A stretch of DNA of 42,844 bases from positions 1 to 42,844 of the forward strand of contig SVKK01000016.1 in NCBI GenBank assembly GCA_015068425.1, in the 5' to 3' direction. This stretch comes from Oscillospiraceae bacterium (GTDB lineage: Bacteria; Bacillota; Clostridia; Oscillospirales; Oscillospiraceae). The translations under genes and the position numbers were made by a program. The stretch's first letter is position 1. Every line of letters begins with the position of its first letter. The notes under the pieces were generated by a model. That model was not told the origin of the DNA, did not search any database, and saw only the letters and a list, made by a program, of their open reading frames with translations. Of the stretch, positions 1 to 7,939 are shown one piece after another.

Positions 1-1573
1 CCACGCAGGCGTGGACGCGGCTGGAATACTCTCCGTAGCCCAGAGAAAGATCCTCAAAGGCGGGATTATCGTTGGTGACGGCAACAAAGCTGCTGAGCCA
101 GCCGCCGGCAGAGGGACCCCAAATTGCAATGCGCTCAGTGTCAAGGCCGTACTTTTCGGCATTGGCACGAACCCAGCGGATAACGGTTTTTGCGTCATAC
201 ACCATGGCGGGGAAGCGTGCCTCGCCGCTTTTGCGGTACTCGGCGCTCACAACGGCGTAGCCACGGTCAAGACCTCTCAGCATCGGCTCAACGGAGTCAT
301 CCCGCTTTGTGCCGAAAAGGAAGGCACCGCCGTGGAAATGGACTATGACAGGGCATTTGCCGCTGCGGTTTTCCGGCAGGTAAAGATCCAGCTTTTGGTC
401 GGGAGAGCCGTTGCAGTAGGGAATTTCAAGATATTTCTCGGAAATGGCGTCAAGTATTTTCTGAGCCAGAGGAGGAATGAAATCCGGAGGACCATCCATA
501 GGAGGCATTCCGCCCATAGGAGGCAGATTGTCGCCAAGTCCGAAGTGCATGGTGGCAGCACCTTCGCCGCGGCTTGCGGGAAGGGGCATCTCCTCCAGAG
601 GAACCTCGGGCTCTATGCCCTTGAGATGCTTATCCAGAAATGCATACATAATGGCCAGATTTTCCTGGCTCTTAAACTCGGGACCGTCATGACCGGCGCC
701 CTCGAGGGGGAGGTAGGTGACTTTTTCCTTACCAAGCTTTTCTGTAATGGCCTCGTAGAGAATGTCACTTTGTCCTTTGGGAACAAGAATATCCATAGTG
801 CCGTGCTGGAGCAGCAGAGGGCACATGGAGTCATTGATATAGGTGATGGGGTTTGCTGCGGCAAGAACCGCGGGCTCAGCTTCCGAGACGGGGGCTCCGA
901 TATACTTGCTTTCGGGGGAGAAGGGCATATTGTGGTCGTCAAGACTTACTCCGTTTGCACGAGCCTGATCGTCCATCTTCTCGAAGGCTGTGGGGCCGAA
1001 CCAGTCAATGGCGCAGGCAACAGAGGCATCAAGCTCCGCTTCCTCACCATAGAACTTATCAATGTTCATAGCAAATAGCGCGCTGAGGTTTCCGCCGGCG
1101 CTGCCGCCAAAGGCGCAGATTTTGTCGGCGTCAATATTAAGCTCTTTTGCATTTTTGTGGAGATAATCCACGAAGAGTCTGCAATCCAGAACGGCTGCGG
1201 GGAAAGGAGCGTCGCCGCTGCGGCGATAGTTGCAGGAAGCGAAGGCATAGCCGTGCTTTGTGCAGTCAAGAAGTTCCTGAATGTGGAAATCCCGCTTATC
1301 GCCCAAAGCAAAACCGCCGCCGTGCATATGAAGCAGGACAGGGAAGGGACCTTCGCCGGTTTCGGGATAATAAATATCAAAAACCTGACGGGGATGACCG
1401 TCTCCGTAGCGGAGATCAAGGCGATTGTTGGGATAGGCGCTTATATCTGCGTCCGGCATTTCGGGAGGAGGACCGTCAAAAGGCGGCTTTCCTCCCATGG
1501 GAGGCATTGCGCCCATTGGGGGAGCTCCAAAAGGCGGCTTTCCGCCCATAGGAGATTTATTGATAAAATCCAT
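1..1573 (-). CDS. tandem double alpha/beta-hydrolase (esterase/lipase-like), 3' end cut by window
   Basis: The frame is open from the ATG at 1573 to the window edge (524 codons, no stop), so the protein is C-terminally incomplete here. Two alpha/beta-hydrolase domains lie in series. Domain 1 (about residues 50-320) has the oxyanion motif HMHGGG near 83-88, the nucleophile elbow GGSAGG with Ser158, and candidate Asp261 (GTMDILVP) and His295 (GAGHDG), a complete triad. Domain 2 (from about 375) repeats HFHGGAF near 412 and GPSAGG with Ser488; its Asp and His would lie beyond the edge. Both domains are preceded by Pro/Met/Gly-rich segments with repeated PPMGG-type motifs. The layout resembles the BD-FAE/esterase-lipase group acting on small acyl esters. 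There is no signal peptide, so it is probably cytoplasmic. It starts 12 bases after the permease gene and should be co-transcribed with the importer, hinting that the imported compound is esterified. The substrate is unknown. Confidence 0.85.
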   Translation of the reverse strand, partial: MDFINKSPMGGKPPFGAPPMGAMPPMGGKPPFDGPPPEMPDADISAYPNNRLDLRYGDGHPRQVFDIYYPETGEGPFPVLLHMHGGGFALGDKRDFHIQELLDCTKHGYAFASCNYRRSGDAPFPAAVLDCRLFVDYLHKNAKELNIDADKICAFGGSAGGNLSALFAMNIDKFYGEEAELDASVACAIDWFGPTAFEKMDDQARANGVSLDDHNMPFSPESKYIGAPVSEAEPAVLAAANPITYINDSMCPLLLQHGTMDILVPKGQSDILYEAITEKLGKEKVTYLPLEGAGHDGPEFKSQENLAIMYAFLDKHLKGIEPEVPLEEMPLPASRGEGAATMHFGLGDNLPPMGGMPPMDGPPDFIPPLAQKILDAISEKYLEIPYCNGSPDQKLDLYLPENRSGKCPVIVHFHGGAFLFGTKRDDSVEPMLRGLDRGYAVVSAEYRKSGEARFPAMVYDAKTVIRWVRANAEKYGLDTERIAIWGPSAGGWLSSFVAVTNDNPAFEDLSLGYGEYSSRVHACV

Positions 1574-1585
1574 ATAAGCCACCTC

Positions 1586-2644
1586 TTATGCCTTGGCTTC
1601 AAGCTCGGGCTTTTTCTCCTCATCGTTGTGTATACGGACGGTGGGTCTGGGTCTATTTTTGATAGCGTCGAAGGAGATCGCGCCAAGGAGAATGATACCC
1701 TTTACGGCGTACTGGAGATAGATACCCCAACCTGCAAGCTGCATTCCGGTGGAGATAATCTGCATAACGAAGATACCGGCAACAAGGCCAACAACATTGC
1801 CCTTGCCGCCCATAAAGCTGATGCCGCCGATGATAGCTGCGGTAAGGCAGGTGAACTCAGTGCCGGGGCCGGAGTTTGCGCTGGTCATATTCTGGTGAGC
1901 CATCATATCAAGAGCTGCCAGAGCGAAAACAGCACCGGTTATGGCAAAGGTCATAGCCTGAATAAAGTCAGCCTTAATGCCGCTGAGACGGGCGCACTCT
2001 CTGTTGCCGCCAACGGCCAGAACATCGCGTCCGAAATGGGTTTTGTTCAGCACGAACCAGGCGAGAATAACGCAGAGAAGAGCCAGATAAACGTCAATGG
2101 GCATGCCCAGGAACTTAACGGTGTAAAGGGAGCGGAAAACCTCGGGAAGACCGGAATAGGTCTTGGCGTTTGTAATGGTAAGGCAAACGCCCTTGAATAC
2201 CTCGCTGGTGGCGATAGTTACGATAAGGGGGAAGAGCTTCAGCTTGGTGACAATGAGACCGTTTAAAAGACCCATAACAAAACCCAGCACAATGCCCCAG
2301 ACAAGGATTATGAGCATATGTCCGAAAGTGAACACACCGCCGCTGCTTTCCAGAATTTTCTGAGTGAGCAGGAAGGATGTGGTGGATACCATTGCCATTT
2401 CGTAGCCAACGGAAAGGTCGATGCCGCCGCCGATCATAACGAAGGCAATACCCATACCGGCGATTACATAATAGCTGGATTCGCTGATAAGGTTATAAAT
2501 ATTGCGCCTGCTGAGAAAAGCGGGGTTAATAATCGAGAACATTATGATAAGAAACGCCAGAATAATATAAACTGTACCCTCGCGCCAAGCGTAGGACAGG
2601 GCGCCTTTAAGCCGTGCGCCAAAAGATTGATTGGTATTAATCAT
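1586..2644 (-). CDS. ribose/galactose-type sugar ABC transporter permease
   Basis: This 352-residue membrane protein belongs to the RbsC/MglC permease family (BPD_transp_2). Many hydrophobic segments run from about residue 25 to 320, with the family-typical Gly-rich stretch GGISFMGGKGNVVG near the C-terminal third. It would form the inner-membrane channel, probably as a homodimer, and dock on the two-NBD ATPase encoded just upstream. Its ATG overlaps the ATPase stop codon (ATGA at 2641-2644), so the two are translationally coupled. The cytoplasmic C-terminus is charged (EEKKPELEAKA). Family assignment is secure. The transported substrate cannot be read from the permease. Confidence 0.93.
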   Translation of the reverse strand: MINTNQSFGARLKGALSYAWREGTVYIILAFLIIMFSIINPAFLSRRNIYNLISESSYYVIAGMGIAFVMIGGGIDLSVGYEMAMVSTTSFLLTQKILESSGGVFTFGHMLIILVWGIVLGFVMGLLNGLIVTKLKLFPLIVTIATSEVFKGVCLTITNAKTYSGLPEVFRSLYTVKFLGMPIDVYLALLCVILAWFVLNKTHFGRDVLAVGGNRECARLSGIKADFIQAMTFAITGAVFALAALDMMAHQNMTSANSGPGTEFTCLTAAIIGGISFMGGKGNVVGLVAGIFVMQIISTGMQLAGWGIYLQYAVKGIILLGAISFDAIKNRPRPTVRIHNDEEKKPELEAKA

Positions 2645-4116
2645 GCTGTTACCTCCATACCAGACGCAAGCGTCAGGACATTTTCTTGTGTGAAGCGGTC
2701 TTTTGTAAGCTCACCGGCAACTCTGCCTTCGGAAAGGACAAGAATACGGTCGCTCATTCCAAGGAGTTCTTCCATATCAGATGTGATCATTATGATGGCC
2801 TTGCCTTCAGCAGCCATCTTGTTCATAAGGAGATATATCTCCTGCTTCGCGCCGACATCAATACCCTTGGTGGGCTCATCGAAGAAGATAATGTCAAGGT
2901 CAGCTGCCATAGTCTTGGCAACAACAACCTTCTGCTGGTTGCCGCCGGAGAGATTGATGACCATCTGGTTCAGACTGGGAACCTTGATTCGGAGATTATC
3001 CTTATACTCCTGAGCCACAGCCCTGCGTTTGCGGCCGGATAAAATGCCCGCGGTCATATACTTCTTGTTGCAGATAAGAGTGGTGTTGAAAAGAACAGTG
3101 TTGAAAAGGATGCAGCCCTGCTCCTTGCGGTCCTCGGGGATAAGACCGATGCCTGCGTTGATAGCGTCGGTGGGAGATTTGATTTTAATCTTCTTCCCGT
3201 TGACGAAAACCTCGCCGCTTTCAATATGGGCAGCGCCGCAGATAAGCTGAGCGGTTTCCGTTCTGCCGCAGCCAACAAGACCGGCCATACCGAGAACCTC
3301 GCCCTTGCGGATGTTGAAGGAGATGTTTTCAACGCTGTTGCCGGTAAGATTGCGGCACTCCAGAGCTACTTCTCCAAGAGGATGGCTGCGGGTGGGATGG
3401 CTCTGGTCAAGCTCGCGTCCTACCATCAGCTTAACAAGCTCCTGACGGTTAGTATCGGCAGTGTTTATGGTGGCAACAAATTTTCCGTCACGCAAAACGG
3501 TTATGCGATCTGTGATCTCAAAAACCTCGTCGAGACGGTGGGATATGTAAATGACGGTGACGCCTTTTTCCTTCAGCTTGCGAATAACGTTGAAAAGAAG
3601 ATCAACCTCGGTGGTGGCAAGCGCGGAGGTGGGCTCATCCATTATCATAATTTTCGCATTATTACTGATGCCCTTGCATATCTCAACAAGCTGCTGCTGG
3701 GCAGGAGAAAGAGACACGACGGGAACACCGGGATTAAGGTTAAAGCCGTACTCATCAAAAATTTCCTGAGCCAGCTTGTTTACCTGTTTCTGGGAATAGA
3801 GCTTGGCCTGAGGTCTGCCGAGGAATATGTTCTCCGCAACAGTGAGAGGAAGGCAGAGGTTCAGCTCCTGATAAATGACAGCAACGCCCTCTTCGCGGGA
3901 GGATGCGGGAGTCATTTTCTTAAATTCCCTGTCATCGAATGCCATTATGCCGCTATCCGGCTCAATGGCGCCCGCAATGGCTTTTATCAGTGTGGATTTA
4001 CCTGCACCGTTTTCGCCAAGGAGAGCATGGACTTCGCCGTCGGCGACGGAGAAGGACACATCGTCCAAGGCAACGACACCGGGATAAGTCTTTGTTATAT
4101 TCTTTAATGTAAGCAT
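2641..4116 (-). CDS. sugar ABC transporter ATP-binding protein, two NBDs (RbsA/MglA type)
   Basis: The 491 residues hold two fused nucleotide-binding domains. The first has Walker A GENGAGKST (34-42), signature LSPAQQQ (about 136) and Walker B MIMDE (about 157). The second has the degenerate P-loop GLVGCGRTE typical of this family, signature LSGGNQQ (about 389) and Walker B IIFFDEPTKGID. This arrangement and length match RbsA/MglA/XylG ATPases of carbohydrate uptake class 2. One polypeptide would energise the permease dimer. The Shine-Dalgarno AAAGGGAG (about 4123-4130) directly abuts the end of an inverted-repeat element, so that element sits in the leader of this gene. Note the non-canonical first signature (LSPAQ rather than LSGGQ), which is common in the family. 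Confidence 0.95.
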   Translation of the reverse strand: MLTLKNITKTYPGVVALDDVSFSVADGEVHALLGENGAGKSTLIKAIAGAIEPDSGIMAFDDREFKKMTPASSREEGVAVIYQELNLCLPLTVAENIFLGRPQAKLYSQKQVNKLAQEIFDEYGFNLNPGVPVVSLSPAQQQLVEICKGISNNAKIMIMDEPTSALATTEVDLLFNVIRKLKEKGVTVIYISHRLDEVFEITDRITVLRDGKFVATINTADTNRQELVKLMVGRELDQSHPTRSHPLGEVALECRNLTGNSVENISFNIRKGEVLGMAGLVGCGRTETAQLICGAAHIESGEVFVNGKKIKIKSPTDAINAGIGLIPEDRKEQGCILFNTVLFNTTLICNKKYMTAGILSGRKRRAVAQEYKDNLRIKVPSLNQMVINLSGGNQQKVVVAKTMAADLDIIFFDEPTKGIDVGAKQEIYLLMNKMAAEGKAIIMITSDMEELLGMSDRILVLSEGRVAGELTKDRFTQENVLTLASGMEVTA

Positions 4117-4130
4117 ATTTTTCTCCCTTT

Positions 4131-4401
4131 AGCCTGGACAACATAATCCGAATCCGTTTCTGATTCCATATACGTTGACATTGCTTCGTTGAACTCTTTT
4201 GAAGGGCGAAAGCCCATCTGCAAGAGTTCGCCTTGCACTGCCTTAGTATATGAACTCAGAAATCTTCGACTCTGCGGGAGGGGATTTTTGTGTCAGGCAA
4301 AATTGAATGATGCAGGTGGGCTGACGCCCACCAAAGAATGAAATGAAGTCTGGCGTGAAAATCCGCCCCGCAGAGCGGGTTCGGATTATGTTGTCCAGGC
4401 T
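4131..4401. mobile_element. MITE-like element with ~22-32-bp terminal inverted repeats
   Basis: The left end 4131-4152 and the right end 4380-4401 are exact 22-bp reverse complements. Pairing continues imperfectly to about 4162/4371 with one mismatch and a small indel. The ~270-bp interior has more palindromes: GGGCGAAAGCCC near 4205, enclosed by GAACTCTT/AAGAGTTC; GGTGGGC/GCCCACC near 4315-4332; and 4270-4289 pairing with 4358-4375. No transposase is encoded. Two readings fit: a non-autonomous miniature transposable element, or a palindromic intergenic repeat acting as mRNA structure. It lies between the binding-protein and ATPase genes. A diverged copy of the right end occurs at about 8831-8880, which favours a dispersed repeat family. 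I saw no clear target-site duplication. Confidence 0.6.
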
Positions 4402-4434
4402 AGGGTTTGACAGTGGATTGACGTTCTAAATGAT

Positions 4435-4463
4435 TGCGGGGACGCGACGAACGCGTCCCCGCA
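4435..4463 (-). terminator. 12-bp perfect stem-loop after the binding-protein gene
   Basis: Positions 4435-4446 pair perfectly with 4452-4463 (TGCGGGGACGCG and its complement) around a 5-base loop. It lies about 26 bases after the stop of the binding-protein gene. No T-run follows on the minus strand, so it is better read as a partial terminator or 3'-end stabiliser. Such a structure could let the binding protein be made in excess over the ATPase and permease, as is usual in periplasmic-binding-protein operons. Confidence 0.55.
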
Positions 4464-4489
4464 TTTAATATTAAGTTTGATGTGGTTTA

Positions 4490-4759
4490 TTACTCAACGG
4501 GAGTAACAGTGCCGTCGCCGTTGTTGGTCCAGGTGATGCCATTGTTCTTCCAGAAGCCTGCGATCTGGGGGCCGTCGCCAACGCAGTCAGCAGTGGTGAA
4601 GCTGCCGTCAGCATTGTTTACAACAGTTGCGGTCCAGGTGGGATTGCCCATGCCCTCGTTCTCAGGCTGAGCAACGATAGCGGTGCCGTCTTCGTTGATG
4701 GTTACAGTCCATTTGATCTCGCCAAAGGGAGTGGGCTCCATATAGCTGTAAACACCTGC
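4490..4759 (-). repeat. tandem domain repeat 3 (C-terminal copy)
   Basis: Third and most diverged copy of the domain in the binding lipoprotein. It retains the PENEGMGNPTW and TTADCVGDGPQIAGFW motifs but ends early, lacking the SDDYAAHVEKYGLLE tail of the other two copies. Confidence 0.85.
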
Positions 4760-6787
4760 GGCGATGCCGGCAGCTGCGCCCAGCTCCAGAAGACCGTACT
4801 TTTCAACGTGTGCAGCGTAGTCATCGCTCTTTACGGGAACGGTGTTGCCCTCGTTGAGAGCGGCCCATACGATGGAGTTGTTCTCCCAGAAGCCTGCGAT
4901 CTGAGGACCGTCGCCAACGCAGTCGGCGGTGGTGAAGGTGCCGTCGCCATTGTCAACCCAGGAAGCGGTCCAGGTGGGATTGCCCATGCCTTCGTTCTCG
5001 GGCTGAGCAACAACAGCGGTGCCGTCCTCGTTAAGGGTTACAGTCCAGAGGATCTCGCCAAAGGGAGTGGTTTCCATGTAGTTATATGCGCCTGCGGGAA
5101 TTGCAGCGCCTGCGGGAGCGGCAGCGCCGCCTTCGAGAAGACCGTACTTTTCAACGTGTGCAGCGTAGTCATCGCTCTTTACGGGAACGGTGTTGCCCTC
5201 GTTGAGAGCTGCCCATACGATGGAGTTGTTCTCCCAGAAGCCTGCGATCTGAGGACCGTCGCCAACGCAGTCAGCGGTGGTGAAGGTGCCGTCGCCATTG
5301 TCAACCCAGGAAGCGGTCCAGGTGGGATTGCCCATACCCTCGTTCTCGGGCTGGCAAACAACAGCGCTGCCGTCCTCGTTAAGGGTTACAGTCCACTTGA
5401 TCTCGCCGAAGGGAGTGGTCTCCATATAGGTGTATTCGCCTGCGGAGATAGCGCCGCCAACGGAAGGAGCGGAGGGAACTACAGGAGCTTCGGGTGCTGC
5501 GGGAGCCTCGGGCTCTTCCTCAACGATGAAGCCATCCTTGCTGTTCCAGTAGAAAACGGTGTTTTCGTCATCGAGAGTCTCGATGGGATCAAAGGGCTGA
5601 ACGGTTGCGCCGGAGAGAATGTTGAAGTGAGCAACGCTGGCAACTCCGTCAGGAGACCAAGCCTTGTCAACAGCCCACCATGCGGCAATGCCGTCGGGGT
5701 TCTTCTTGAAGTAGTCTACGCCTTCCTCACCATAGAGGATGCCGTATGCGGTGTTTGCAACAGAGGTGGCAACATCGCCGCCTGCAGCGGAAACGCCGAA
5801 CTGAACAGCGCCGCGCATAACGGACTTGAAGCCAACTGCGTCTGCGTCAACAGAGCCAACAATGTAGTCAGCCTCGTTGCCCATAACGCCGGCAGAGAAG
5901 AATGCGAAATCCTCAATCTGGTCGGCATAGTTATCAACTATGTACTGGCCGCCCTGAGTGGAGGCGAGGGAGTTATAAGCGATGAAAACGCGGGTGTTGG
6001 GGTTGGTGGTGAGAATGTTTGCAACATTCAGGCCGCCGTTGGTCTGATCCTGCTCGGTGATAACGCCATTGAAGTGGTCAAGAGCGATCTGGCAGAAAGC
6101 GGGGTTTTCAACCTTGTTTGCTTCGTCAACAACATTGCCGCTGGCGTCAACGTAATCGCCGTCAGCATTCTTGAGATAGGGCTCAAGGATGCTCTGCTCG
6201 CCGAGAGAACGCTTGAGAGTTTCTTCAGCAAGGTTGGACTCCAGGAAGGAGAGCTCCCAGTCGGGGTTGGCTGCGTTGAGCTGGTCGGCGTGTGCCTCGA
6301 TCCAGTTCTTTGCGATCATGGCAACATATGCGCCGCAAAGATACTCGTCGGAAACGGTGCAGCAGTCATAATACTCTTCGCTGAGTTCATCGGTGGTTGC
6401 GCCGTTGATGTAGATCTTGATACCGGCCTCGTGGGCTTCCTTGATGGCGTCGCCCAGAGCGCGGATATCAGTGGGGTTGATAACAAGAAGATCAGCGCCC
6501 ATGGTGATGAAGTTCTTGATCTGCTGGATCTGGAGTGCAGAGTCCTGATCGCAGCTGACGGTCTGGACCTTTGCCTTGCCGTCGAAAATGTTGATCAGAG
6601 CTTCCTCTTGCAGAACGTAGATACTTTCGCTCATGCTGACGGTGCAGAAACCGACAAGATCCAGTTCTGCGGGCTCAGCGGGAGCAGAGGGATCTGCGGG
6701 GTCGGCAGGAGCTGCAGTGTTGCCGCAGCCGGCGAACATAGCAAGAACCATTACCGCAGCGAGCATAATTGCAAGCAGCTTTTTCAT
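4490..6787 (-). CDS. sugar-type ABC substrate-binding lipoprotein with three tandem C-terminal domains
   Basis: This 765-residue protein has a lipoprotein signal (KK, hydrophobic core, lipobox FAGC with Cys21), so it should be anchored on the outer face of the membrane. Residues about 45-420 form a periplasmic-binding-protein type 1 domain of the RbsB/LacI-like class, normally about 320-380 residues. An Ala/Pro/Glu-rich linker leads to three copies of a 112-116-residue, Trp/Gly/Thr-rich, probably beta-structured domain. Each copy carries YMETTPFGE-like, PENEGMGNPTW and TTADCVGDGPQIAGFW motifs. These domains are not part of ordinary ribose-binding proteins and may bind ligand or cell wall, or act as spacers; I do not recognise the family with certainty. 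The gene has a strong Shine-Dalgarno (AGGAGG), is first in the importer operon and is divergent from two LysR genes. Confidence 0.9.
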   Translation of the reverse strand: MKKLLAIMLAAVMVLAMFAGCGNTAAPADPADPSAPAEPAELDLVGFCTVSMSESIYVLQEEALINIFDGKAKVQTVSCDQDSALQIQQIKNFITMGADLLVINPTDIRALGDAIKEAHEAGIKIYINGATTDELSEEYYDCCTVSDEYLCGAYVAMIAKNWIEAHADQLNAANPDWELSFLESNLAEETLKRSLGEQSILEPYLKNADGDYVDASGNVVDEANKVENPAFCQIALDHFNGVITEQDQTNGGLNVANILTTNPNTRVFIAYNSLASTQGGQYIVDNYADQIEDFAFFSAGVMGNEADYIVGSVDADAVGFKSVMRGAVQFGVSAAGGDVATSVANTAYGILYGEEGVDYFKKNPDGIAAWWAVDKAWSPDGVASVAHFNILSGATVQPFDPIETLDDENTVFYWNSKDGFIVEEEPEAPAAPEAPVVPSAPSVGGAISAGEYTYMETTPFGEIKWTVTLNEDGSAVVCQPENEGMGNPTWTASWVDNGDGTFTTADCVGDGPQIAGFWENNSIVWAALNEGNTVPVKSDDYAAHVEKYGLLEGGAAAPAGAAIPAGAYNYMETTPFGEILWTVTLNEDGTAVVAQPENEGMGNPTWTASWVDNGDGTFTTADCVGDGPQIAGFWENNSIVWAALNEGNTVPVKSDDYAAHVEKYGLLELGAAAGIAAGVYSYMEPTPFGEIKWTVTINEDGTAIVAQPENEGMGNPTWTATVVNNADGSFTTADCVGDGPQIAGFWKNNGITWTNNGDGTVTPVE
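4760..5095 (-). repeat. tandem domain repeat 2
   Basis: Second copy, a 112-codon unit. The block 4795-4990 is almost identical at DNA level to 5143-5338, with about three differences by eye over ~195 bases at a 348-base offset. This indicates recent duplication or gene conversion. Confidence 0.9.
5096..5443 (-). repeat. tandem domain repeat 1
   Basis: First copy, a 116-codon unit, directly after the Ala/Pro/Glu-rich linker of the binding lipoprotein. It is nearly identical to repeat 2 through its centre and C-terminal tail. Confidence 0.9.
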
Positions 6788-6846
6788 GATGTGTCCTCCT
6801 ATAATTTGTTTTTATTTTACGTGCTGTGTCTTTTTCTGACAATACA

Positions 6847-6875
6847 ATTTTATCATTGAGCTTTTTTGTTTTCAA
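6847..6875 (-). promoter_or_regulatory. candidate promoter of the ABC importer operon
   Basis: On the minus strand TTGAAA (6870-6875) is separated by 17 bases from TAAAAT (6847-6852), about 60 bases upstream of the binding-protein ATG. It fits sigma-A spacing with five of six matches in each box. The 6788-7042 gap is AT-rich and shared with the divergent LysR genes. Confidence 0.55.
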
Positions 6876-6974
6876 TTCCAATCTCTGTTTTGCTTATTCG
6901 GGTTTTTTATGTATATTTTTGAAAAATTTAGAGCATTTTGAAAAAACAACGGCATTTTCCTGCAAAATGTAAGG

Positions 6975-7003
6975 TTGACAAGAAAATTATTGTAGGATAT
7001 CCT
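6975..7003 (+). promoter_or_regulatory. candidate LysR-gene promoter with overlapping palindrome
   Basis: TTGACA (6975-6980), a 17-base spacer and a weak -10 TATCCT (6998-7003). The -10 overlaps a perfect 10-base palindrome, AGGATATCCT (6994-7003). A palindrome over the -10 of a LysR gene facing its target operon suits an autoregulatory or operon operator, but this is inference. Confidence 0.45.
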
Positions 7004-7042
7004 AAAGTTGGTAATGCAAAATATTTATTATAGAGGTGAAAT

Positions 7043-7936
7043 ATGGACATAAAGCGCCTTGAAGAATTCTGCGTTCTTGCCGGCACGGGCTCATTTCGGG
7101 AAACTGCTGAAATTCTTGGAATAAGCCAGCCGCTTCTGAGCAATCATATAGGTCTTTTGGAAAAACGCCTCGGCACCCGGCTGCTGGAGCGAAATGCCCA
7201 TTCCGTTACACTCACAGAGGCAGGCAGCCGCTTCCTCGGCGACGCGCGAGAGATAATTCAGGAGTATTCCCAGATTATAAACAGCGTCGGAAATGTCTCC
7301 AAAAACGAAGGACTTGGAATCCGAATCGGCTTTTCCGGTTTCATTATCCCTTCGAGACTTGGCCCATTTCTGGACACAGTAAACCTCCAATACCCCAATA
7401 TTGATCTTGAACTGTTTGATGACCGAAATTATGACATTGAACATAGTGTCCGGGAGGGGGAAATAGATATCTTTTTCAGCTATGCACCGGAAAAGTTTTT
7501 TTGTCCGGGCATTGTGCGGGAGGAGGTCTATAACACAAAGGCTTTGGTGCTTGTGCCATTGCATCATCACCTCGCCCATAAATCATCTTTGAGTCTTGCC
7601 GATATTGACGGAGAGCGCTTTGTTCTCTATCCTCAGGGCAGAGAGCGGGCATATAACGAAGCGGAGCGGGAGATACTGCTTCGCAGCGGAATTTCCTTTT
7701 CACTGTATGAGGGAAGTGTATCTCCCGGTGCGCATTTTATACTTGTGCCTGTAGGAAAGGGACTGGCTTTATGCCCCAGAACAACGAGGGACCTGATTCC
7801 GCCCAACACGGTTGCCCTTCCGGTCATAGACCCCAACTTCGAAATGACTATGTATATGTTTTATAGTGAGAATAGTCCCAATCCCTATGTATCCGAATTT
7901 GTTGAAAACTTCCGGACTTTCAGAATAGGAGGCTGA
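7043..7936 (+). CDS. LysR-family transcriptional regulator (first of a pair)
   Basis: A 297-residue protein of the usual LysR length. Residues 1-60 are the winged helix-turn-helix (RLEEFCVLAGTGSFRETAEI, then SQPLLSNHI and LERNAHSVTLTEAG). A linker helix and a type 2 periplasmic-binding-protein-like effector domain (about 90-295) follow. The Shine-Dalgarno GAGGTG precedes the ATG. It diverges from the importer operon, the classical position of a LysR regulator relative to its target, so it probably controls that operon in response to the imported compound or a product of the hydrolase. The effector is unknown. The next gene is a paralogue only three bases downstream. Confidence 0.93.
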   Translation: MDIKRLEEFCVLAGTGSFRETAEILGISQPLLSNHIGLLEKRLGTRLLERNAHSVTLTEAGSRFLGDAREIIQEYSQIINSVGNVSKNEGLGIRIGFSGFIIPSRLGPFLDTVNLQYPNIDLELFDDRNYDIEHSVREGEIDIFFSYAPEKFFCPGIVREEVYNTKALVLVPLHHHLAHKSSLSLADIDGERFVLYPQGRERAYNEAEREILLRSGISFSLYEGSVSPGAHFILVPVGKGLALCPRTTRDLIPPNTVALPVIDPNFEMTMYMFYSENSPNPYVSEFVENFRTFRIGG

Positions 7937-7939
7937 GAT

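Noticed and set aside
4131-4401. Small peptide-like frames inside the inverted-repeat element (minus strand)
   Set aside because: Two frames are open, one ending in the repeat and one just inside the ATPase gene, but neither has a proper Shine-Dalgarno or known family features, and the DNA is explained by its palindromic structure.
4808-6859. Long open frame on the plus strand opposite the binding-protein gene (about 680 codons)
   Set aside because: It mirrors the codon bias of the minus-strand gene, has no Shine-Dalgarno, and its sequence is low-complexity Gly/Val/Ala/Asn. The minus strand has a signal peptide and recognisable domains.
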